NCBI GenBank assembly: GCA_030407085.1
Contig: CM059585.1
Coordinates: 64,053,501 to 64,117,500 of the forward strand
Length of the DNA stretch: 64,000 nt
Source: Trichopria drosophilae
Lineage: Eukaryota > Arthropoda > Insecta > Hymenoptera > Diapriidae
Direction of reading: 5' to 3'
Within the stretch, counting starts at the first letter, position 1, and the number at the start of each line of letters is the position of its first letter. A model generated the notes under the pieces. It had not been told where the DNA came from. It saw only the letters and a list, made by a program, of their open reading frames with translations, and did not search any database. Shown one piece after another: positions 34,701 to 45,268 of the stretch. The position numbers and the translations under genes are program-made.

Positions 34701-35619
34701 GTTCGCATTTTTTACCAGCATCCCCGATTTTATTTATTTTTTGTTATTTATAATTATTTAATAGTATTTTAATTTTCACATTGCCTTTTCGTAAATTGGC
34801 ACTATCGATTATGCCTAATCTAATTGATCTAGCAGACGCATTCGAATGGCTCGGGCACGTCCGAAAACAAAAACGAGCGACTTCACGGCGATGTATATTT
34901 TTCATTGGTTTCATTCAGTACGTTCGCCGATAATGCTGACATTCGAATATCTTCTCGACAATCAAGCATCTATAACTCCTATTAATTGATTTCAGTGCGG
35001 AGAAACTTAAAAACTATAGTTGCATCGATATTTCTGCAAAGGGAATAGTTGCTTAGAATTAGCTAATCAACCTACTGTTCGCGGCTGGGTATGTAATGGC
35101 GAATCACGATGTATAGGAAAAGACCTATTGTATAACCGTATTACTGAAACCAATTTCCATCATTGTTGTTAATAAAATCAAATGATTCATGGCGTCAAGC
35201 GCCTTAATGAAATCAAAAAGAACCAGTATGAGGTATTGCCCGTTGTCAATTGCAACGTGTATCTCCTCTGTGATTTTGAGCATTGCCGTTTGGCACTTAA
35301 TATGTTGTTAGATTCGAGGAAATTGGTTTTATTTGTCTTATTAGAAGTGAATCAAAGGGTTTCGCGAAAGGTGGTATGTTTGCTATTGGCCTAGTCTCAG
35401 AAAGTGATCTAGGGAATGATGACATATTAAATGGGATAACATAAGACAATTTCCAGATACAGGGATAGATTCCAGTTTGTATTGAAGAATTAAAGATAGC
35501 TGTAATATAAAGCAAAATCGTGAGAAAAATATTTTTAATATGATAAAAAGGCAATGCATTCGGACTTCGGTCACGAGATTTGACAAGGGAAGAAGTAATT
35601 GCTGATATCTCTAAATATT

Positions 35620-35625
<6 letters not shown>

Positions 35626-35671
<46 letters not shown>
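35626..35671. repeat. (GA)n microsatellite
   Basis: About 46 bp of pure GA repeat. Confidence 0.97.
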
Positions 35672-35675
<4 letters not shown>

Positions 35676-35679
35676 ATCA

Positions 35680-36480
35680 CAAGAGGCACTTGTCAAAAGA
35701 ATCTATTCTAAAGTACTCCTGACGAGTAGTAGGTGTTAAGTTCTGAAAAGGTAAATTGGTTTAAGGGAGAATTTTCTTTGGGCCTAGTGTATCCATTTTT
35801 GTATCAGTTTTTTTAAAATAGACCATATTTTATGTGAGTTTGCTGCATTATTTATCGTTTTACAGCTTATGTAACGCTTTTACAAAATAATTTTTACCTC
35901 TGAAATGCATAAAATGAAAACCGGGTTTGTCCCTTGTAAGTATACTTCTCCATCAATAGTGTTTTTGTATTTTCTTAAAATAACACAAAGTCTAGAAAAA
36001 GTAAGCCATATTCCTACTGCGAGATTAGATAGAACCCCCACCTAACGTATCGAACTTAACTAAATTTTTATGAACCACACTCAAATTTATAATTATTATT
36101 TCTATGCATTATTTATACCCTCATATTTGCTCAATAGAACTGTACGACCAAAATTATGTTAAGGATATTATAAATTTGTACAAACAATGAACGAATAACT
36201 TTGGTTAAAAATTATTAACTTAATTGTTATTTAATTGTTAAAAAATAAAAATAAATTGATTTCATGCAAATCTTGAAATATCCTTTTTAAAACCAAACCC
36301 ATTTTTTGTTTTTTCGATTAAAATATTTGATGATTTAATAAATAATTAATACAAAATTCTATTGTAATAAATAATTTTATTTCTATTGATGCTACAACTT
36401 TGGTCCATGTTTGTACAAGCTATTTTGATCTTATTGTGAAGTATTTTGTTATAATATTTCAACCATAAACACTGCACAAT
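35680..36480. other. AT-rich stretch without genes
   Basis: No open frame or repeat boundary of interest is seen. Confidence 0.5.
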
Positions 36481-37360
36481 AGTTTATAACAGTTCCATGA
36501 AAAATCGTACACTTTTCTAGCACTTAGACCGACACTCCCACTCTTCCAACAACCGCCGAATTTTCTAGGTCACGGGAAGAATATAAAAAGGCCTCTCAGA
36601 TACAGGTCTTTCTTCACACTGCCAACTACCTCCAATCCTTCCACCCTACCATTTTCCTAAAGCGAAGAAAGAAAAACTTTGCCTATTTTCCGATCTACAA
36701 AAACTCCGTCGTTACGAGAGCGACTTAGGTCAGTTTCGCACGACCTTACTCTTTTCTCTCCGGATATTCCGTCTGAACGTCGGAATATCTTTTCCTAACT
36801 GACTCGTGATGTGAGCGACTAAGGTCAGTTTCGCACGATCCTTACCCCTTTATCTCTAGATATTCAGTCTGAACGTCTGAATATCTTTTCGCAACTCCCT
36901 CGTGGTATGAACGACTAAGCTCAGCTTCGCACGACTGCCCCTTTCTCTCGAGATATTCAGTCTGAACGTCTGAATATTTTTTCCAAATTTCCTCGTGACG
37001 AGAGCGACTTAGCTCAGCTTCGCACAATTTCTACGCCTTTGTCTCTCCGTTGTTCAATCTGGCTTCACCAAGAGTAAGTATAAAATCTCCAACCCCCATT
37101 TTAATTATTAACAAATACCTTTCTGTTCCTTGTGCCCCCAACGAGACGAGTTGCTACGGCAACAATTAAAAAACGTTTTTTCATATATTTTTTATTTTTA
37201 TTGAGACGAATGTGTTAATTTCTTTATATTTTTTTTATACACCAAACAAAGAGATTAACACCTTAGGGAATATTTTTGTTATTCAGGAGAATAAATGTGC
37301 TATTTCAGTCAATTCCGTGTTATTTGTTTAATTTCCCCAGTTTTCTTTTCTTGGCGCAGC
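36481..37360 (+). repeat. Candidate LTR followed by a primer-binding-like site
   Basis: A TATA box (TATAAAAAGGCC near 36582) lies about 700 bp before an AATAAA signal (near 37290). After a T-rich stretch there is TTGGCGCAGCCGCC at about 37350, which resembles the TGGCGC-type tRNA primer site that starts the internal region of many LTR retroelements. The block between carries tandem repeats. No TG...CA ends or target duplications were confirmed and no pol is nearby, so this is tentative. Confidence 0.35.
36713..37050. repeat. Tandem repeat, about 103-bp unit, three-plus copies
   Basis: Units share GAGCGACTTAGGTCAGTTTC (or variants), GCACGA, a C/T-rich spacer and GATATTCAGTCTGAACGTCT. The embedded GAATATTC-like inverted words could form small stems. 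A short minus-strand open frame over it (36842-37027) is just the repeat read in frame. Confidence 0.9.
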
Positions 37361-37657
37361 CGCCTCCGTTTATCTAGAACCCAGAGTCGACCATCCGGAC
37401 GACCGCCCTTTCACGTAAGTATTCGGAGTACTCATATGAGTAACCGAAGTTCGAGCGTAACAATCTTATTGGCTAAGTACTTTTCCCTGGTAATGGACGT
37501 TTGCGTCAAAGTCTATAATTTAAAAAATTATTAAACTTTTATGGATTTCAAGACTAATAATTAATTTTCTTGAAAACTACAGAGTTTAGAGTAAATTTCC
37601 TTAAAGCAAAAAGGTTATTGGTTAAAGAATACACTCAAATTTTTTCAGATTTTTTAA
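37361..37657. other. Unassigned sequence up to the piggyBac end
   Basis: If 36481-37360 is an LTR this would be its leader. There is a GTAAGT-like donor (CACGTAAGTATT near 37410) but no coding support. Confidence 0.3.
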
Positions 37658-38800
37658 CCCTCTAAGTCCCAGAAAGTGTTAAAGTTAGTATATAACTTTT
37701 TTAAGCCTATAATTTACCTGCTTTATGCCTCGGACTTGCACAACAATTGCTATAATGAAATAAAATGGCTAAAATCATAGTTATTTGTCATGGGACGTGG
37801 AAGTCCCGCTGGGACTTAAAGGTAAAATGTTTACAAAAAGAAAAAATCGACAGTATATATTTAAATATTTATATATTACATATTTTACTATTTTTCTAAA
37901 TAATATTTTGAGGCTGATTGAAACACAAGATAATAATATAAATATTATAACACGTAATATAGCACAGATAACAACATTTTTTCTCATCTTTGAAAAACTA
38001 TTCTTTCTTCACGTGGTATGCATAAAACCCATTATTATTTTTATTGCAACAAAGATAAACATTGCATTTGCAACAAAAAGTCGGTTTATTTTTAATGCAT
38101 AATGTGCATCTTTTTCTGGATTCGGCAAACACTGGGAAGTGATCTAAGGAGTCAAATCTAACGTCCTGCGTGGGTATTTGCTGCCGATATTTCCTGTTTT
38201 GGACATTGTTACTCAAAAAGTTAAGTCTTCGATGACCAGCTACTTTTTTGCCGCATAGAAACAGACTTTTGATAATTTCTTTTCTAAAGTATGAATTGAT
38301 TTGGATAGACTCTATGATCAATCACCTTTCTCTTTTTTCTTTAGTACTTTGTCCGAGATCAACGGACATTTTACGATTCTATTTGCTCGGAAAGTACCTG
38401 TAGCAAATATACCCATTTCATCTCTTAAATATATAAATAACTTCATACTTGAGAAAAAGTTATCGCAATAAATATCGATGCCTGTATTATTTTGAATGGC
38501 TTTACACAAAGCTATAATAGCTGACGCACCGACGCCTAACTGCGTTTCTGTTTGAATCAATTCCATCTTAGTTCCTTGAAGATTTGTAAATGTTGATGAT
38601 CCTTGATAGGGTATAAAACTGTATATAATTCCATTGGAACCGGCAATTTGAAAAAATTTGTGAGGGGTAAAAGGTGAAAAACACACATAACATTTCATAA
38701 AAGTTGCAATTACAGTTAGGCCACTCGTTTTTTCATCGAATAGTGAATAATGATGGCAATGAACAATTTGACCAATTAAAAAAAAACAGATGACAGGAAG
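37658..38800 (-). mobile_element. Truncated piggyBac element with 3' end at TTAA
   Basis: The 3' terminus reads CCCTCTAAGTCCCAGAAAGT directly inside TTAA (37654-37657), as expected for a piggyBac end. Inward, on the minus strand, lies the transposase C-terminus. The 5' terminus and the first part of the transposase are missing; the element appears cut near 38790-38840, where a SINE head fragment begins. Confidence 0.8.
37998..38800 (-). pseudogene. piggyBac transposase, C-terminal two thirds
   Basis: Frame 38318-38890 holds PHKFFQIAGSNGIIYSFIPY, LGVGASAIIALCKAI, IDIYCDNFFSSMKLFIYLRD and GIFATGTFRANRI, the central catalytic blocks of piggyBac (YxDNFFSS contains a catalytic Asp). A stop/frame change at about 38320 leads to 37998-38321, which ends with RCTLCIKNKPTFCCKCNVYL and CCNKNNNGFYAYH, the C-terminal cysteine-rich (RING/PHD-like) domain that binds the transposon end. 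The MGGVD block between them seems deleted. The N-terminal residues of the 38318-38890 frame look unrelated. This copy cannot encode an active enzyme. Confidence 0.9.
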
Positions 38801-38841
38801 GCACCGCTGGAAGGGGGAAAATCCAACCAAAATCCAAAAAA

Positions 38842-39440
38842 CCAGGCTGAACATCGCGAAGGTCACGTATTCGAATACCCGTTTGTGCAATTTTCTCTGC
38901 TTAACTCTTTGTCGAATGAGAGTTCCCCCAGAGGAAGAGGGTATGTGGGCCCTTTCTGTGGGGGAGCTAAAAGTGGTACGTTTGTTCCTCCCTCGGGAAG
39001 TTTGTCGTTCCTGGGACAGCTCGGAACAAGCTTAGGGAGTCTGTTGGAAAGTGTTGGGCGACTCACCACATTAGACGGCAGGGTACGGACACGAGGTCAG
39101 CCCCGAGGGACTCGTGACAAGTGGCTTCGGCTGCGAACGGTTGAGATATCCCCGCGTAAGTGGGGTCTTGTTGAGTTGGGTGGCCGAGGATGGCGGGTCG
39201 GTGAACCAAGGCTGCATCGATACTTCAGGGAAGGAGGTGGGGTCGATCCTGCCGGCATTCCGGGTTCCCCCACCACTAAGGGAGAGTGTGTCGCTTCTTG
39301 AGTTGCCCTAGACAACCGCAGCGAGTCGATTGGAAGGTGTTGGGCCACCTACCACACTGGACGGCAGGCTATGGGCACGTGGTGAGCCCCGAGAGACCCG
39401 AGACAAGTGGCTTCGGCTGCGTATATTCGGCATAACTTAG
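38842..39440 (+). repeat. GC-rich patch starting with a SINE B-box fragment
   Basis: 38848-38912 matches the SINE head (CGCGAAGGTCACGTATTCGA then TTGTGCAATTTTCTCTGCTT). After 38915 it switches to a GC-rich sequence not seen in the other SINEs. Within this, a block of about 90 bp (GTGTTGGGCGACTCACCACA and on, 39050-39135) is repeated at 39335-39420 with about 85% identity. Several overlapping open frames are caused by GC bias; none has a recognisable domain. Confidence 0.6.
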
Positions 39441-40075
39441 ATTTGATTAGATTTTGCCGCAGATCTATCCGTTCATTACTCAAAAACATTAGCCCCAATT
39501 ACGGGACAATTAATGGACAGTTTGACAGGGGGTCCGAAGGGGCAGAGCCCCCCAGGAAGGCATTGTTAGATTGGTAACATGTCCTCGAAATAACCACTTT
39601 ATACAGCTGCCCCCGGAGTGACCCTTACGCGTATATAAATATGGATAGAATTTGGTTCCACATGTATAAAGGTTGTTTCCAGGTCGGACCTTGAAGATTT
39701 TTATGACTAAAGGTTGTTTCCAGACCCGACATTTGTTGTTTTCAGCTCCGTATATATGGCCCCACATTACTCGACACACGCGACACTCGCAAGTCACGGC
39801 ATGCCGTGTCGTTTGTGTGGCGATATGTCGACCGTGGGGAATTAATTTCATAGACGTTCCGATTTCGGACATTGTTTTTGCAAATCTAGCTGTTTCTAAA
39901 TTCGGGGTGTTCTTTGCCACATATATATAGGATGTATCCGAACGACCGCAATCGCGACATATCCCGAAGTAGGGTATATTTTTTTGAATATACTAACTAG
40001 TTAGAAATAATTGTTTTGAAAGTAGGAAGTAGTTGTAATTGCATTATGAAAATTTATTTACTTTAGAGGCAATTG
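39441..40075. other. Unassigned stretch with a G/C hairpin
   Basis: At about 39525-39555 the plus strand reads GGGGGTCCGAAGGGGCAGAG followed by CCCCCC, a strong hairpin. GGTTGTTTCCAG is directly repeated near 39669 and 39711. No gene is recognised. Confidence 0.5.
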
Positions 40076-40085
40076 CCCCAATAAA

Positions 40086-40377
40086 GGACAAGAAAAGGAC
40101 GTGAAATTTCCCCCGCTCTAATGACAATATGTCTATTCGCGGGTCGGCTCTTGGGTGAAGAGGTACAGGACAAAGACAAGACGGTGCAAGACAGAACTAG
40201 GCATCCGACACACGCAACACCCACCCTGAGTCGGCAGCGGTCCCAAATTCGTACCTTCGCCCAGCAAGGTTCCCTGATTATGTCAAACACTTGACTTAAG
40301 CAGAGAAAATTGCACGGACGGGGATTCGGACTCGGGCCCTTCGCCTTAGGCCGCACGACCATCTCGCCGCTTTATTA
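40086..40377 (-). mobile_element. tRNA-derived SINE, copy 3
   Basis: On the minus strand it opens with GGCGAGATGGTCGTGCGGCC (A-box-like) and CCGAGTCCGAATCCCCGTCC (B box), then the body with GGGCGAAGGTACGAATTTGG shared with copies 1 and 2. It is shorter than copy 2 (292 versus 487 bp) through an internal deletion in the body. Possible 10-bp target duplications CCCCAATAAA (40076-40085) and CCCCAGTAAA (40378-40387) flank it. Confidence 0.85.
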
Positions 40378-40973
40378 CCCCAGTAAAATAATTTTCGAAC
40401 AAAGAAACATCGATCTCTGGATGCCACTTCAGTTCGCTGAAGATAGTTGACACGTAGCTTCAGCGGTCCCGCGAAAGAGCATTCCGAAATCTTTCAAATA
40501 TTCGAATTTGTTCGTTTTGGCGTGAATGTATAGGCATAAATTTCGAACGTTGATGTTGATGTTGATAACATTTATTAGGCACGCGTCAATTTGGACCGTG
40601 TGCCACCAAAAATAAGTACAAAAAGAAATTTACAGCATGTTGAAACTTAAACTAAACTAAATATACTCAACCAAGTCAAAACTAAACTAAGGAGTACTCT
40701 GACTGCCTGAGCTATTTACTTCGGTATGAGAACCTAGAAACTAATGTACTAATGCTACGTGTGCGCAATGTTTAGCTATAAAGAAATCTAAATTTAAATT
40801 TTGAATAAAAGATTTTACAACAAATATCAAAATATCGCTATCGTGCACATAATCACACGACAAGTCACGCTCGGAAACGCAAACGCAAGAACTATGACAT
40901 TTTATTTATGGTTTACTGCTTACTCCGCAAATGTTAGCAAGTTTTTAACCTTGATTTCGTCGCAAATACAAAA

Positions 40974-42334
40974 TTAGTGCATTCCTAAATGACGACTCGT
41001 CGGAGGAAGACTGTTCCAAAAGGTAATGGCAGAAATCCAGAATGAATTCTTGTAATACTCAGTACGACAAACCGGAAGTTGAAAAGTCGAATTAGTGAAA
41101 CGAGGAGAATGACATTGCGAATAGGGCAAAGGTACAAATAAGCTGTCAAGATATGCAGGTTGCGAGGTCGACAGAATTCGGTAGGTCAAAGCTCCCAAAA
41201 AATAATGTAGCCGATCCTCGTGCGACAACCAATTTACTTTAAGCCAGAAGGGTGTGAGGCGTTGATCCCTGCGGAGTTGATAGACGAATCTCAAGGCGCT
41301 GTTCAGAAGTCTACGCAATTGTGTAAGCAAGTAGCCTGATGCATCTTTAAACACCAAACATGCATAGTCCATGTGTGGCAAGACAAGGGCGTTGACCAAC
41401 AAGAGTTTGAGACGAGGGGGGAGCATTGAACCCCTGAAACGTAAGCGATGTAATACGAAATGTACCCTGGAGCTAATAGAAGCCACGTGACTCCATGTCA
41501 AATCAGAGGGAAGAAAGACGCCTAAATCCTTGAACTCGTCGACGTATGGTACCGCGAAGCCATTAACGAGTATAGGAGGAACAGCAATAGTTTTTAAGAC
41601 AGCGAGGTTTTGCCAGGAACCAAATATAATGGCCTGAATCTTCTTCGTGTTGAGCGTGAATCCATATTCTTGCGTCTAATCGAAAAATGACTTAACGTCA
41701 CTATTCATATTTGATATTATTTCATGAATACGACTCACCGGAGATGTTAGATAAAACTGCGTATCATCCGCGAACACTACAGCTGTGGTCTGGCAATGTC
41801 GCGAGAACAATGGTAAAGTCGCGAGAACAATGAGTTGAATACGATAATAAAAAGAATGGGACCGAGGCTTGTACCCTGCGGAACCCCTGAGGTAATAGTG
41901 ACTATCTGTGCCAGCGAATCATCCAATCCACGAATGGTTTGTGATCGACCCTTAAGATAAGAATGCATCCACTTAATAGCTATGTCATCAAATCCAATTC
42001 GGCGTAGACAGGTTAGAATGAGTGGATGATTGAGAGTGTCGAAAGCTTTAGAGATGTCAAAAAGCACAAGGATGGTGACAAACCCATGTTCTATTCCCTG
42101 CCGTATATCATCTAAAATTTTCAATAACACCGTCTGCGTACTATGAAATCGTCTGAATCCGCATTGCCGTGGATGGAGTAGATTATTAGACTCTAAAAAG
42201 TCAACGAATTTCTTAGTTACTAAGGCATCCAACAATTTAGCGATGTGGGGCGGGTTAGCCACTGGACGTGTATCACTGGGTGTTAAATGGTTGCAGATTT
42301 TATTGAGCGGGATGATATATGATAGCTTCCACAA
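40974..42334 (-). pseudogene. LINE ORF2: reverse transcriptase and C-terminus
   Basis: Frame 41777-42334 carries WKLSYIIPLNKICNHLTPSD, RPVANPPHIAKLLDALV, QCGFRRFHSTQTVLLK, ILVLFDISKAFDTLNHPLIL and GVPQGTSLGPILFIIVFN, the RT fingers and palm. A tandem GTCGCGAGAACAATG duplication at about 41797-41832 then shifts the frame just before the FADD box (readable near 41770, FADDTQFYLTSP). The last part (40974-41501, 175 aa) is the C-terminal region with LLNSALRFVYQLRRDQRLTP and FWISAITFWNSLPP. The catalytic boxes survive, but at least two frameshifts and a stop kill the ORF. Confidence 0.9.
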
Positions 42335-43740
42335 GGGTGGATAAACCCCTGTGGATAAGGATATGTTGAAAATGGCGGTACAATGCAGTTAGTGGCGGTA
42401 CAATGTCTGGCAAGATTTTATGCAGATGACGCAGTTGCAAACCATCTGGACTAAGCCCTTTTGATTTATAGAACGAGGCAGTGATACTTCTTAGTACTTC
42501 GTCAGTTCGCAACGTTGGTAACGAGAAAGTTGATGATGTCACATCACGATCGATTCCCAGAATCTGCATCAGTTGCACATGAGTACATGGTGCATGCACA
42601 GAAGCAACTTGAGAGTAATGCTGATTCAGGGCGTCGTGGGAGAAGTGGTTCAATGCAGACTGTGAAGAAGGCGCAGCCAATCCGAACTTTTTAAACACAG
42701 ACCACATCCCGGCTTGGTCCGTGATTCCCTCCAAAATACCACATATGTATTCTTCTCTGGATAATCGGAGCGATGCCTTAATGGTTTTACGCAATTGACG
42801 GTATTGCGCCATGAGAGGGCCACTACGCAAACGTTTAGCCCTACGATACAATGAATTGCGCTGTTTAATTAGCCGCTTGATCTCTGGCGTTAACCATGGT
42901 GCATGAGGGCGCTTCGAGGATTGTGTCACGATGGGCGCATATTTGTCCAGCATCGAGTCGATAGCACCGTAGAAACGCGACAGGGTTTCTAGAAGATTAG
43001 GAGACGACATCGCATTGTCACTGTACAAGTTATGGATGTCATTCCGGAATGCCCTTTCTAGTTCTTGTATTAGGTTGTCGTAGTTGCAATCACGGAAATT
43101 ACGGTAAGTAACCACCTTTGCACGATGCGTATAGTTGGCGACATTATAGTTAATTTTGAGTAAGTCATGGCCAGCTGCAAAGGGTTGAGGTGACTTCGCG
43201 AAATTGATAACCTTCTCTGGAGAATCGACAATGAATACATCAATTTGCGTATGTGTGTTACTATTGTGTGTGTGATGTGTTGGCCCAAAGGGAATCGAGT
43301 ACATCGAACGATCGGCAACGAACTGCCTCAAGTACGTAGAGTAATAATTATTACCTAGTAAATCGCAGTTTAAATCACCCGTTATTATGACATTTTTGTA
43401 AGTCGGAAAATACTGGCTCAATTTTGCACTAAAATCAGAGAGCATGGCTCCCTCCGGGCGACGATAAACTATTGCCAGCAGCAGGGTACTATTAGGCGGT
43501 ATTCCCACGTTAAGAATAATATATTCAGGATCATTTATAGAGAAACTTTTAGACGCATATAATACTGAGTACGTTAACGATTCATGCACATAGCACGCAA
43601 CGCCACCTTCCAATACAAATCTGTTTCTTCCGGCAGATACCAAGGCTCTGTCATTGCGTACGAGGATGTAAGACGGAATTGACAATGTTTGGTCCGAGAT
43701 ATCCGGATTTAGCCAGGTTTCCGTAAAGCGCGAGTAGAGA
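42300..43740 (-). pseudogene. LINE ORF2: endonuclease and RT start
   Basis: Frame 42300-43865 (521 aa) includes FTETWLNPDISDQTLSIPSY (the ETWL motif with catalytic Glu), GGVACYVHESL, YRRPEG, VIITGDLNCDLLGNNYYSTY, THHTHNSNTHTQIDVFIVDS and AAGHDLLKINYNV, where SDH has become GHD. Next come the linker (APWLTPEIKRLIKQRNSLYR) and the opening of the RT (YKSKGLSPDGLQLRHLHKIL). The first residues of the frame are not endonuclease-like and may reflect another frameshift upstream. A small duplicated GTGGCGGTACAATG near 42375-42405 breaks the frame before the RT. Confidence 0.9.
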
Positions 43741-43849
43741 AATATCCGAAGAATCAAGTAAGATTTCAATTTGATGAAAATGGGCCCGTAATGAGTTGAC
43801 GTTGCAATGCAAAACATTAAGATCACTACTAGACGAGGACGAAGTAATG

Positions 43850-44907
43850 TTATTCGATGCGACATGCGGTGGGTACTGTGGCTGTCAAGCGATTTTCATT
43901 AAATCGAGCTCCGTCACAATCGAAATTTCTGACTGGGTCGCATCCTTGCGGAAAAACACAGCCATTGCGGGCCCATACCCGAGAATTAGGAATCCGTTTA
44001 GCTCGAAGTTTAGCCTTTCTCAAAATGTCGTAAACTGGACGCGCAAAGAGCTCATTAATATATACAATAGTTTGGTCCTCAGGACAAAATTCCGGGAAAA
44101 TGTCCGCCCGTGTAATCTTTCCCACTTGCGCTTGATATCGATGACGTGATTTCTAATTTCAAACGATTTAAACTTAACGAAGAGCGAAAAGGTTGCTTGA
44201 GATGTCGCAGTCGCGTTTTTCGAAAAATTCATTTTGCGAGTGTCGATGATTTCGTACTGAAAATGAGCCAAATTTAATTTTTTACGTACGCGGCTGACAA
44301 TTTCCCGGTGTGACAACTGACAAGCCTCAAGAAGACCTGTGATAATCAGTTCGGAATTAGGCAATTCTTACGCCCTTTGGTATTTCAGACGTTCGATCTC
44401 ATACGTGTTTTGATTCACTGCGGCCGCGATTGTTGTCATATACGCACGCATACTTTCAAGCCGCGCCGCGTTATTCAGCGTTTGTAACGTGTGAAACGAC
44501 ATACGTTCGTCGGGACTCATGGAATCCCAATTACTAGGCAGCGCGGCTGCTGGCACGATCGGCGGAGGTGGGAGACTGTTGAACGAAGGGGGATTCATCG
44601 TTGCCGGGGTGGGTGTATGAAGCGAGGAAGAAGAAGGGAGCGCGGGGGAATGTACTAAGACTGGGACCGACGATACCACGGGAGAACAGACCGAATCTCT
44701 AGAAAGAGTGGAAAACGAGATGTTAGGGTCCTGAGGAGGAGTGGGCGAGGAAGGAGAATCTAAAACAGAATCGAGTAAATACGCGAAAGCACGAAAACAA
44801 CAATTTGTCGATGACTTAAGACGAACATAAATAATAGCACACGAGCGATGAAATGTTGAATCGCACTCTGAGCATGTATATTTGTTTCGAGGGCCGTCTG
44901 CCTGCAT
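43850..44907 (-). pseudogene. LINE ORF1: PHD-like finger and FP25-like nucleic-acid-binding part
   Basis: The first segment (44368-44907, 179 aa) opens with YTCSECDSTFHRSCAIIYV, half of a C4HC3 (PHD-type) zinc finger, then a Ser/Pro-rich linker and a helix-forming end (LNNAARLESMRAYMTTIAAA). After a stop and frame change at 44365, 44020-44364 reads SELIITGLLEACQLSHREIV and FSLFVKFKSFEIRNHVIDIK, and 43850-44125 finishes with YINELFARPVYDILRKAKLR and SRVWARNGCVFPQG. This is the RRM/FP25-like region common in insect LINE and transposon ORF1 proteins, which binds the element RNA. Two frameshifts break it. Confidence 0.8.
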
Positions 44908-45060
44908 GTGAAACGGTGTATACTGGGCCGGTCACGTGCTTCAATCTTGCGCCGTAGTTAATAATTTGTTTGTCGTAATTCAGGCGATGAAATGCTATCT
45001 TGACTATTGCTGGTATTAGTGTGCGAGTAGTCACGTGGGTTCACACCTGCGCAGCATTCT

Positions 45061-45264
45061 TCTAGAAATACCAGGTACTAACGGCTACGAACAACTTTTG
45101 CAATTTGCAATGAAAAACAGAAACTAAGATAGCTTTTGCGCCACATTGTACCCCTAGAATTGCATCTTCAGCGGTTAAAATGCCTTTTAAAACAATGGGA
45201 AGTTTTGTTACGCTGTAAAAAACCTCATAGATTTAATAATAATCATATAAATTAATAAATACAA
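45061..45264. other. Short AT-rich spacer
   Basis: No feature is recognised between the LINE 5' side and the next TTAA. Confidence 0.4.
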
Positions 45265-45268
45265 TTAA

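Larger units (their letters stand above)
32100..35111. mobile_element. TA-flanked Tc1/mariner-type foldback element, 3,012 bp
   Basis: The left end CAGGGTGATGCGTCATTGCA and the inverted right end CATCGTGATTCGCCATTACA begin long inverted arms that continue for roughly 800-1,100 bp (about 32100-32940 and 33960-35111). TA lies directly outside each end (32098-32099 and 35112-35113). Shared arm words include GATGCTTGATTGTCGAGAAG and its inverse. Both arms contain repeat units of about 165 bp with TTGTTTATAGCGTCGGCA: about two on the left, four to five on the right. The centre holds a broken transposase. Confidence 0.85.
31850..35590 (-). pseudogene. LINE reverse transcriptase split by a DNA transposon
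   Basis: The right part (35113-35590, minus) reads SIQTGIYPCIWKLSYVIPFN, then SETRPIANIPPFAKPFDSL, and in other frames the FRKG-like, VLFDF and NHLILLTTMMEIGFS blocks of a CR1-like RT. The left part (about 31850-32097) resumes with CGRTQSVMNLEGNPSKRLTS, then SYGVPQGSNPGPKF and a worn FADD box (FYKDTAMVF). The two halves are separated by the element at 32100-35111. Removing that element together with one TA copy makes the RT frame continuous across the join. Stops and frameshifts elsewhere show the LINE was already dead or died after. Confidence 0.85.
40549..45060 (-). mobile_element. Near full-length CR1-like LINE, broken
   Basis: On the minus strand, in order: a 5' region, ORF1 (43850-44907), ORF2 endonuclease and RT (40974-43865), and a 3' UTR ending in the short tandem ATCAACATCAACATCAAC (about 40553-40570). 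A 3' microsatellite in place of poly-A, plus an ORF1 with a PHD-like finger, fits CR1-group elements. The 24.6-kb fragment is a related 3' end. Target duplications were not found by eye. Length is about 4.5 kb, the usual size for the group. Confidence 0.85.

Noticed and set aside
36713..37050. CRISPR-like regular repeats
   Set aside because: Repeats are head-to-tail tandem units without unique spacers, in an arthropod-type transposon landscape.
38863..39348. Several overlapping open frames on both strands
   Set aside because: High GC lowers stop frequency. No domain, no consistent frame between the two 90-bp duplicates.
39673..39930. Host gene at 39.5-39.9 kb (85 and 136-codon frames)
   Set aside because: The frames overlap on opposite strands, contain a directly repeated GGTTGTTTCCAG, and show no domain.
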